Below, piece after piece: positions 1 through 5,675 of a stretch of 5,675 nucleotides of DNA (position 1 is the stretch's first letter; the number at the start of each line of letters is the position of its first letter). The notes below the pieces were generated by a model. The model made no database searches, had not been told where the DNA came from, and saw only the letters and a program-made list of their open reading frames with translations. Source of the DNA: Clostridiales bacterium (GTDB lineage Bacteria > Bacillota > Clostridia > Saccharofermentanales > Saccharofermentanaceae). Made by a program: the position numbers and the translations under genes. Location: assembly GCA_003543635.1 (NCBI GenBank), contig DNAE01000052.1, forward strand, positions 1 to 5,675, read 5' to 3'.

Positions 1-30
1 AATGAGCTGATGATCGGGCAGAAGGGGAGA

Positions 31-96
31 GGATATAGAAAGGGGATGCCCCCAAGTGAATCAAATCACTTTTGAGACATCCCCTTCTTTATATCC
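31..96 (-). terminator. Long hairpin after the DUF885 gene, probable transcription terminator
   Basis: The element begins eight bases past the DUF885 stop. Bases 78-86 pair with 40-48 (AAGGGGATG against CATCCCCTT) and 66-71 with 54-59 (AAGTGA/TCACTT), around a six-base loop (60-65). Between these stems, bases 74-77 face 49-52. In minus-strand RNA they form alternating U-G and C-G pairs, whereas in plus-strand RNA half of them become A-C mismatches. An outer seven-base stem (31-37 with 90-96, GGATATA/TATATCC) extends the structure. The T-run after the GC-rich stem is short (TTTCTAT), so termination could be imperfect, and a role in 3' mRNA stability is an alternative. Bases 1-30 beyond it show no recognisable feature. 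Confidence 0.75.
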
Positions 97-104
97 GTGA
101 TCGC

Positions 105-2144
105 TTATCCGAGGATCTTCTCCATGTTAGCCTGGATCTGCTCGAAGGTACCGGGCATACTGTCAAGGTATGCGGTGTGGATCTCGAGATCCGTGGCATC
201 GGGGAATTCCTGTCTGATGTATTCCATGGTCATTCCCGTGTTGAGGAATCCGACTCCGTACTTTACGGCATAGCAGGGATCACTCATGAGGAGGTTGTAC
301 ATGTACTCGATATCCGAAGCGGTTACCGGGAATCCGACAAGATCGGAATAGTACTGTGCACAGTAGTCTATGTCCCATCCCTCGTAGTTGATTCCGATAT
401 CGAATCTTGCCATAAGGATAACGTTCATCTCGTTCTCGACCATGATGAGGTCACGGGCAACGGACTCGTCTGCAAAATACTTGAAGGAATAGTTCTCCAC
501 GTATGTTGCCCAACCCTCTGTATAACCGGAGGAATCGAACAGATACATGTAGGGATGCTCACAAACGCTCCTGTGGTATACGGACTGGAACATGTGTCCG
601 GGATAACCCTCGTGGGCACAGGTGATACCGAAGTCGCCGTCCACGTTGGAGTTATTGGTGATGATCATGTTGTCCGTATATGTATCCAGGTGATAACCGA
701 GGAAGGCCGCGGGGCTGAAGCTGTCCTCGAAGACCTCGGGAACGTCCATAAGGAAGTAATCGTGTTCGGGAAGTTCGGGGAAGTCAGCGAGGACCTCCGT
801 GCTCAGGTAGTTGAGGTTATCCTCTGTACTGCCCTGGGAATAGGTGTGGTCAAGATACTCGTCGATCCATGTATAGTCGTTGGAGTTCTGGGCATCGGCG
901 ATGACACCCGTGATGTAATCCAGATAAGCATCGAGTTCAGCTGTGGACTGCTCGATGGTCTTGGAGCTGTTTGCCTGATCCTGGAAGATGTATGCGAAGT
1001 AAGCATCACCGCCCTCGAAGAAGCATACGCCCTGATCTGTTCCGTTGTAGTCCTTAAGGTCACGCATCCTCTCGGCACACTCCTCGAACTCGGGGAATAC
1101 GTAATCGTGCATTGCATCAGAATGCTCCTGGATCAGTCTCTCTCTGTCCGCATCGGAAAGACCCGGGATCTCGTCGAGCCTCTCCTCGAAGGTGTCGTAA
1201 AGGAAGCAGTCGTCCTCCTGGGCCACAAGGGCATCGAAGGTCGCCGCGATCTCTTCGTAGACATTTGCAGAGGAAGCGTAGCCGTAAGCTGCCCTCTTCT
1301 CCTCGAAGGTGCAGATCTCATCGTAGTATCTGTCCACATCGATAAGGAGCTCGATATAGTTCTCGGCATCCTCAACGGAATCGAAGTCGATTACCGTGAG
1401 AAGGAAGAAGATATCGTTCTGGGGACCCGTAAGGGGATTCAGGATGGACTCATAGTAAGAGAAAGCCGTATATTCCATTCCGTAAAGGGAATACTCGAAA
1501 TCGTATGTGATCTTGTCGTAGAAGATACGGTCCTGATCGTCCAGGGATTCATAGTCGATGGTATAGAGCTGGTCGAGCTTCTCCTGCATGAATGCACGGG
1601 TCTCGTCCTCACTGTCGCTCTCCACCGTACCCCAGGATACTTCGGATGTGTCTATTCCGTAGATCGAGGGATCCTTGAACATCAATATGGCGTCAACATA
1701 GTTGCTGCCTACAAAATACTGGATGGAATCGTACTCGATCTGATCGAGAAGGTCTGATGCCTCCTGACCCGATATGTCACCGGGAGCATGTGCGGGATGG
1801 ATCTCGTCGTATGTCGCGATGTGATCGGGATATGTGAGGGGCTCAAGATCGCCCCATGCGGGATCGGGAGTGGGAGTCGCAACCGTAGTTGAAACGTTGC
1901 TTTCAGAAGGCTCGGCGGAAGGATCCGTCACCTCGGACTCATCAGAGGCGTCAGTCTCTTCAGACTCTTCAGACTCTTCCTCCTCCTCGTCCTCGTCTTC
2001 ATCTTCGTCCTTATCCCTTTCCTTCTTGTCCGTGGGTCTGTGTTCAAGATCCAGGACGTCAGACAGCTTTGAACAGGATGCCGCGGGAATGATCATCGCC
2101 GCAACAAGAAGCAAAGCCAGAAATCTTGTTGAATACTTTTTCAT
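105..2144 (-). CDS. DUF885-family lipoprotein, putative zinc metallopeptidase
   Basis: A surface lipoprotein of 679 residues. The N-terminus is a classic lipoprotein signal: MKKYSTR, a hydrophobic core, then the lipobox AASC, with C24 the predicted lipidated cysteine. Residues 25-105 form an extracytoplasmic stalk: a very acidic run of Asp/Glu/Lys (40-63), then Ser/Thr/Pro-rich sequence. The remainder (about 125-675) matches the DUF885 family. HEGYPGH (511-517; bases 594-614) is the family hallmark, and EGWATYVE (543-550) supplies the expected third acidic ligand. DUF885 proteins are related to metallopeptidases, but few are characterised, so the substrate (peptides, possibly cell-wall or dietary) is unknown. 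The motif is not a canonical HExxH. The start is supported by GGAGGT eight bases upstream. The gene is separated from the ANL gene by 73 AT-rich bases, so it may be read both from its own promoter and by read-through. A long hairpin follows its TAA stop. I am confident of the family and localisation, and only moderately of peptidase activity. Confidence 0.92.
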   Translation of the reverse strand: MKKYSTRFLALLLVAAMIIPAASCSKLSDVLDLEHRPTDKKERDKDEDEDEDEEEEESEESEETDASDESEVTDPSAEPSESNVSTTVATPTPDPAWGDLEPLTYPDHIATYDEIHPAHAPGDISGQEASDLLDQIEYDSIQYFVGSNYVDAILMFKDPSIYGIDTSEVSWGTVESDSEDETRAFMQEKLDQLYTIDYESLDDQDRIFYDKITYDFEYSLYGMEYTAFSYYESILNPLTGPQNDIFFLLTVIDFDSVEDAENYIELLIDVDRYYDEICTFEEKRAAYGYASSANVYEEIAATFDALVAQEDDCFLYDTFEERLDEIPGLSDADRERLIQEHSDAMHDYVFPEFEECAERMRDLKDYNGTDQGVCFFEGGDAYFAYIFQDQANSSKTIEQSTAELDAYLDYITGVIADAQNSNDYTWIDEYLDHTYSQGSTEDNLNYLSTEVLADFPELPEHDYFLMDVPEVFEDSFSPAAFLGYHLDTYTDNMIITNNSNVDGDFGITCAHEGYPGHMFQSVYHRSVCEHPYMYLFDSSGYTEGWATYVENYSFKYFADESVARDLIMVENEMNVILMARFDIGINYEGWDIDYCAQYYSDLVGFPVTASDIEYMYNLLMSDPCYAVKYGVGFLNTGMTMEYIRQEFPDATDLEIHTAYLDSMPGTFEQIQANMEKILG
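1956..2027 (-). repeat. Low-complexity acidic-codon tract in the lipoprotein stalk
   Basis: The tract encodes residues 40-63, almost all Asp, Glu, Lys and Ser. On the plus strand it is nearly pure pyrimidine with repeated ctc/ttc/gtc triplets. It includes two exact adjacent copies of the 9-mer cttcagact (1958-1966 and 1967-1975) and the start of a third. Repeat changes of whole codons would alter stalk length without breaking the frame. Confidence 0.7.
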
Positions 2145-2152
2145 TGATTATT

Positions 2153-2158
2153 ACCTCC
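2153..2158 (-). promoter_or_regulatory. Ribosome binding site of the DUF885 lipoprotein gene
   Basis: GGAGGT is read on the minus strand with eight bases between it and the ATG at 2144. This near-perfect anti-16S match fixes the start codon, which is also the only one that gives a complete lipoprotein signal peptide. Confidence 0.85.
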
Positions 2159-2160
2159 GA

Positions 2161-2217
2161 ACACAACTATATTGCCATAAGAATCTCAATAAATCACCAT
2201 GTTAAAGTAAAGAAAAG
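2161..2217 (-). promoter_or_regulatory. AT-rich intergenic gap with a possible promoter for the DUF885 gene
   Basis: This is the only non-coding gap between genes, and it is clearly AT-rich against GC-rich coding flanks. On the minus strand, TATAGT (2166-2171) is a fair -10 candidate, but no good -35 stands at the ideal spacing. TTGAGA (2184-2189) resembles a -35 but is only 12 bases from that -10. No hairpin ending the upstream ANL gene is visible here, so read-through from the GH9-ANL unit is also possible. I call it a candidate regulatory region, not a defined promoter. Confidence 0.25.
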
Positions 2218-3864
2218 TTAAAGAGTGAGGCTCTCCCGGAGCTCCTGCTCCAGGGTGTCCATGTCCACCTGACCGTATTCTCCCCCGGGAAGATACGCCT
2301 TGAAGATGATCCTGTCGGGGCGGAAGGGCTCGGAGATCACCATCTCACATTCCTCTTCGATATCGGATTTGAGCTTATCCAGCTTATCCCCGTCGAACAT
2401 GATCCTATCCTCGGGTACCACCGCCGCCACCACCATCTGTTCGCCGTCGTTATCGATACCCGTGACGCACACCTCCGAGACGCCCATTACATTTCTGATG
2501 GCCGATTCCACCGTGGCGGGATAGAGTATCAGTCCGCCCACGTCGATTATCCTGGCGTAGGTACCCTCGTACATGATGAAGCCGTCCTCGTCCACGTATC
2601 CCGCATCTCCCGTGCGGAGCCACCTGGTGCCGTCGGCACTCACCTTGATGACGTCATCGGTGTTGCCCGGATACTGATATCCCTTCATCACCGAGGGGCA
2701 GGCGACGCATATCTCCCCCCGGGTCCCCGCAGGGAGCTCGTCGAAGGTGTCCCTGTCGCTTATCCTTATACTCACCCCGGGCAGGGGCTTTCCCGCACTC
2801 CTGTCATGGCCCGAATCAGGATAGTTCACCGCAAAGGCCATCATGGTCTCGACTATCCCGTAAAGTCTTGTGATCTTCACCTCAGGATTCCTCTTGGCAA
2901 AGTAATTCTTCAGTTCGTTATAGCGGAAGGAATGCATCAGGTCTCCGCAGGAGATCACCCCGCTCAGGAAAGAGAAGGAACTGCCGTTGTAGTCCAGGAA
3001 CTCGTAAAGGATGCCCGGATATCCGATAACTATATCGGGCTTATAGAAGACCACGTCCTTGGGATCCAGATTCAGGGATTCCCTGGCACTTAAAAGAAGG
3101 GTCCTTCCGCTTAAGATGGTGGCAAATGTCCAGCAGAGTCCGAAGGAGAAACAAATATCCAGACAGGACATGATCCTGGAGCTTTTCTCATAGTAGTCCA
3201 GGATCTCGATCCCCTTGGTGCATGCCCAGTAAAGGGCCTTTGTATCGGCTTCGAAGGCATGGTGCGTCCCCGTGGCGCCCCCTCGCAGGAAGACGAATCT
3301 CCTTTCCTCTCCGAAGTCGCTCTTATCCTCCGGCATCTCGTCCCTGACGATGTCCTTCCAGTTGAGGATCTTGATCCCGGTAAGGGAGGCTGTGACATCC
3401 CTCTTCATGGCGTCCTTCTTGACGAGATCCGCCACCCGGACATGTATCCTGTCCCAGAGGTTCAGATAGTCGTCGAACCTGGAAAGGATCACCGTCCTTA
3501 CGGGGGTGCTTTTCAGGACCGACTGGTATTTACGCAGATGGAAGGGGGTCATGAAGGCCAACTTGCAGTCGTTGTTCTTTGCCATGTCGGCAAATTCCGC
3601 CGGGGACATTATCCCGCTGGTAAAGACCAGATCGATCCCCGCCTTGTCGGCGGCACAGACTGCCGCGGGGGACGAGGGCAGGCCCGAATGGCAGAAGACG
3701 GCGCATGTCCCCTCCTCCGCCACGCCGCGAAGACATGCGGCAGCCCTGTTGATATCCTCCAGGAACCTCCCGTAGGTTATCTTCATGGTGCCGTTCTCGA
3801 GGGCTATCCTTCCCCGATTCTTCTCGCACGCTTCCTTAACAAGAGAATATAAGCTCTCCGTCAT
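2218..3864 (-). CDS. ANL-superfamily AMP-binding protein (acyl-CoA synthetase/ligase-like), divergent active site
   Basis: Members of this superfamily adenylate a carboxylic acid with ATP and pass it to CoA or a carrier-protein thiol. The protein is 548 residues, a normal length, with no signal peptide, so it is cytoplasmic. Recognisable elements in order are: an N-terminal start typical of the family (YGRFLEDINRAAACL, 31-45); a P-loop-like RGGATGTHH (194-202); YGIVET (335-340, the A5 YGxTE motif); GEICVACPSVMKGY (383-396, A7); LRTGDAGYVDEDGF (416-429, with the ribose-binding D420); a DVGG...YPATVE hinge region (441-453); and LPGGEYGQVD (525-534, A10). Several normally conserved residues differ: the A3 loop lacks its usual Ser/Thr and Lys (H201-H202 instead), and the A10 catalytic Lys is Q532. 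The substrate cannot be read from sequence. DltA-like, fatty-acyl or aryl-acid ligases, or a non-adenylating homologue, are all possible. The start overlaps the GH9 stop (ATGA), indicating translational coupling. The fold assignment is confident; the activity is not. Confidence 0.9.
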   Translation of the reverse strand: MTESLYSLVKEACEKNRGRIALENGTMKITYGRFLEDINRAAACLRGVAEEGTCAVFCHSGLPSSPAAVCAADKAGIDLVFTSGIMSPAEFADMAKNNDCKLAFMTPFHLRKYQSVLKSTPVRTVILSRFDDYLNLWDRIHVRVADLVKKDAMKRDVTASLTGIKILNWKDIVRDEMPEDKSDFGEERRFVFLRGGATGTHHAFEADTKALYWACTKGIEILDYYEKSSRIMSCLDICFSFGLCWTFATILSGRTLLLSARESLNLDPKDVVFYKPDIVIGYPGILYEFLDYNGSSFSFLSGVISCGDLMHSFRYNELKNYFAKRNPEVKITRLYGIVETMMAFAVNYPDSGHDRSAGKPLPGVSIRISDRDTFDELPAGTRGEICVACPSVMKGYQYPGNTDDVIKVSADGTRWLRTGDAGYVDEDGFIMYEGTYARIIDVGGLILYPATVESAIRNVMGVSEVCVTGIDNDGEQMVVAAVVPEDRIMFDGDKLDKLKSDIEEECEMVISEPFRPDRIIFKAYLPGGEYGQVDMDTLEQELRESLTL

Positions 3865-5675
3865 TTCCCGCCGTCCCTCTTAAGTACTGCCATCTTATAA
3901 ATGAATATCTCCAAAGAGACCACCAGGATAACCCCCAGGGCGGATAAGATCACCACGAAGACATGGTCGGTCTTACCCTCCCCTGATGTTACCTTTTCGT
4001 CGCCCCTCTCATCGGTCCTTTCCACGTTACTTGAAACGAATTCTCCACTGTTACCCTCCGGGGAGGAAACCAGCTCCACGCCGCCGTTATTGGACGTGAT
4101 GAAAAAGACGATCCAGGAAAGGGGCGCGTTCCAGTTTATGGTGCACTCGTTCACAGAGTATGCCTCGATGTTATCCATGTAGCACTTGGCCGGGGGTATC
4201 TCCCCGTAGTGCCAGCCGGAGCCCCTTACCCAGGGATCCTCCATTCCGCAGTTGGGTCCGCCCACCAGGACTCCCGCGGGAGCCTGCGGGAAGGAGGCGT
4301 CCACCTGGTTCGCCCAGAACCTGTGGTGGGGATTGACGGCAGTATAGGTACCGTACCCCGTGACATAGCTCAGGTCCATGGGGTTTCTTCCCAGGAGGTA
4401 ATCGAGTCCCGACGAGGCGCCGTCAAGGTAAGCCGTCTCCCCGGTGAGGCAATATGCATAGCAGAGCACTATGGAATTATCGGCCACAAAGGAGTTGGAA
4501 CCCCACACATATCCCGTGTCCGGGTTATCGGAGGAAAGTACGCTGGGACCGTAGGGCTGACCGTATCCCTGGGAGGCTTCCCTCTCCAGGAGGACATCGG
4601 CGGCGGATGTTATGCCGTTCCTTATCTGCGCATTGGTATCGTCGTCGAAAAGGGACGGGTTCAAGGCCGCGGACATGGTGCCCAGCGAGGCCACGTGGCC
4701 CCAGTCGAAGCACCCTGCGGTGTCGACGCTCTCGCCCCCCGCAAGGGTGGAAGGCACCGATGCAAACCAGGGGGAGGATTCCATATATTCAAGATAAGTC
4801 TCATCCCCGGTGGTTATGTAAAGCTCGCAGGCCGCCCAGTAGAACTCGTCGGTGACTTCATCGTCGCCGTATGCGCCGCCTCCCATGTCGCTGTCGTCGA
4901 GGGGGGCGTACATATCGGGATGGGAAAGGGCCGCCTCGAAGGTCCTTTGGGAGATATCGAGACACAGGGAGGAAAAGTCGGGATCAAGGTCCTTCCAAAG
5001 CCTGGAGGCCTGGGCCGCGCAGGCACTGACATTAAGGGTCGCCGCCGTGGTGGGGGGAAGGATCACCCGTTCCAGGTCATCGTCCCCGGGGGCAAGTCCC
5101 AGACCCGTCCACTTGCAGTCGTGGACCTTGTGGTAGACCATGTCCTTATACTCGCCGTCTGCAACCAGCATGGTGAACATCCACTCCATCTCCCATCTGG
5201 ACTCGTCCAGAAGATCCGGGAAACCGTTCCCCGATTCCGGGATGTTCATGGTGCCGTCGGCAAAGACCGCTTCCGTTCCCGTAACGACCGAGGTCTCGTA
5301 AAGGTTCTGAAGGAGCCACAGGGCAATACCGCCGTTGACCACATACTTGCCGTGGTCTCCGGCGTCGTACCAGCCTCCGGTGACATCCTGCATCCCGCCG
5401 TTTCCCGTATGGTCCCAGGAGGTCAGGATCGTGGCGTTGTCCGGGGCGTGTCCGGCGCTCCTTGCCAGCGCCGCTATGTCCCCGGAGGAGATATAACCGC
5501 TCTCGATGGCGATACCGGATCTGTTCTGATAGAAGTAGTTGAGGGAATCGTAAAGGAGCTCCGAGTAATCCTCGGTAAGGCCCACGGAAAACTCCCGGGA
5601 TACCGCTCCCTCCTCCGTCTCCAGGTAGTAGGTGCCGTTGCCGTCAAAGCCGGAGAAATCCAGGATATGCACCTC
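3861..5675 (-). CDS. Membrane-anchored glycoside hydrolase family 9 (endoglucanase type), 5'-partial
   Basis: Predicted to cleave beta-1,4-glucan (cellulose or related) outside the cell by the inverting GH9 mechanism. The frame is still open at the window edge. The GTG at 5672 is read as an internal Val, because the following HILDFSGF...GTYYLE is the closing part of a CelD_N Ig-like domain, so the signal peptide and upstream domains lie outside. Counting from that GTG, the catalytic domain spans about residues 35-525. DAGDHGKYV (103-111) carries the nucleophile-activating Asp pair, with D106 the likely base. NPHHR (447-451) is the substrate-binding His/Arg signature. Y498-x-D500...E509...N515-A516 fits the second GH9 signature, with E509 as acid. 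After a polar linker (about 530-568), a single hydrophobic helix (about 570-592; bases 3897-3965) is followed by YKMAVLKRDGGK, a stop-transfer arrangement with the C-terminus inside. No LPxTG or dockerin is seen. Its stop overlaps the next gene's ATG. The GH9 call is secure; the exact substrate is not. Confidence 0.95.
   Translation of the reverse strand, partial: EVHILDFSGFDGNGTYYLETEEGAVSREFSVGLTEDYSELLYDSLNYFYQNRSGIAIESGYISSGDIAALARSAGHAPDNATILTSWDHTGNGGMQDVTGGWYDAGDHGKYVVNGGIALWLLQNLYETSVVTGTEAVFADGTMNIPESGNGFPDLLDESRWEMEWMFTMLVADGEYKDMVYHKVHDCKWTGLGLAPGDDDLERVILPPTTAATLNVSACAAQASRLWKDLDPDFSSLCLDISQRTFEAALSHPDMYAPLDDSDMGGGAYGDDEVTDEFYWAACELYITTGDETYLEYMESSPWFASVPSTLAGGESVDTAGCFDWGHVASLGTMSAALNPSLFDDDTNAQIRNGITSAADVLLEREASQGYGQPYGPSVLSSDNPDTGYVWGSNSFVADNSIVLCYAYCLTGETAYLDGASSGLDYLLGRNPMDLSYVTGYGTYTAVNPHHRFWANQVDASFPQAPAGVLVGGPNCGMEDPWVRGSGWHYGEIPPAKCYMDNIEAYSVNECTINWNAPLSWIVFFITSNNGGVELVSSPEGNSGEFVSSNVERTDERGDEKVTSGEGKTDHVFVVILSALGVILVVSLEIFIYKMAVLKRDGGK
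3875..3879 (-). promoter_or_regulatory. Ribosome binding site of the ANL gene, inside the GH9 coding end
   Basis: GAGGG on the minus strand lies ten bases before the ATG at 3864, within the last codons of the GH9 gene. The start overlaps the GH9 stop as ATGA (3861-3864), the usual layout for stop-restart translational coupling. A second G-rich stretch (GGCGGG, 3867-3872) is too close to the ATG to act as the main site. Confidence 0.55.

Noticed and set aside
1..75. Possible C-terminal tail of a convergent plus-strand gene, open in frame 1 to a TGA at 73-75
   Set aside because: Only 24 codons are visible and they run through the arms of the hairpin. Short open stretches are expected by chance, and no family is recognisable.
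72..1757. Long plus-strand open frame of 561 codons opposite the DUF885 gene
   Set aside because: It is antisense to a gene with clear family motifs and a signal peptide. Its translation is Val/Ile/Leu/Glu/Gly-rich without domain motifs. The opening comes from the codon bias of the minus-strand gene.
3259..3852. Plus-strand open frame of 197 codons opposite the ANL gene
   Set aside because: It lies entirely within a recognised gene, has no family motif, and I saw no plausible ribosome binding site; it is a codon-bias shadow.
3897..3990. Sortase-type cell-wall sorting signal at the GH9 C-terminus
   Set aside because: The hydrophobic helix and basic tail resemble one, but no LPxTG-like motif precedes the helix, so a plain transmembrane anchor is the better reading.
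5670..5672. GTG at 5672 as the true start of the GH9 gene
   Set aside because: The frame stays open to the window edge, and the following residues are the middle of a CelD_N domain. A start here would remove the signal peptide needed for an extracellular enzyme.
1..5675. RNA genes, CRISPR arrays, insertion sequences or riboswitches
   Set aside because: Nearly all of the window is covered by three intact coding frames. The two short gaps show no tRNA-like folds, spaced direct repeats, transposase remnants or known aptamer patterns.

Overview
This window reads as an ordinary protein-coding stretch of a Gram-positive, probably anaerobic, polysaccharide-using Clostridia-type bacterium (Lachnospiraceae or Ruminococcaceae are my guess). 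The guess rests on the Clostridium CelD-like architecture of the glycoside hydrolase, a lipoprotein with a long acidic/Ser/Thr spacer, and strong GGAGG-type ribosome binding sites. No taxonomic marker is present. All three genes lie on the minus strand, so transcription runs from high to low coordinates.

Right part (5675 to 3861): a family 9 glycoside hydrolase (endoglucanase type), cut off by the window edge at its N-terminus. It has the end of a CelD_N immunoglobulin-like domain, a complete catalytic domain with all signature catalytic residues, and then a single C-terminal transmembrane helix with a basic tail. The enzyme is therefore predicted to sit on the outer face of the membrane rather than be released.

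Middle (3864 to 2218): an ANL-superfamily (AMP-binding, acyl-CoA synthetase-like) protein. Its start codon overlaps the hydrolase stop codon as ATGA, so the two are almost certainly translated from one message. The adenylation fold is recognisable, but the phosphate-binding loop and the C-terminal catalytic lysine motif are degenerate. It may be a divergent or catalytically altered member.

Left part (2144 to 105): after a 73-base AT-rich gap, a lipoprotein with a DUF885 metallopeptidase-like domain on a long acidic stalk. It is followed by a long hairpin (31-96) whose G-U pairs fit only the minus-strand transcript, probably the end of the transcription unit. Positions 1-30 hold nothing I can identify.

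How the genes work together is inference. The hydrolase and the DUF885 protein act outside the cell and the ANL protein in the cytoplasm. The tight hydrolase/ANL pairing suggests a cell-surface glucan process, such as trimming plus acyl decoration of an exopolysaccharide, more than simple secreted cellulose degradation. The genes upstream of position 5675 would decide this.
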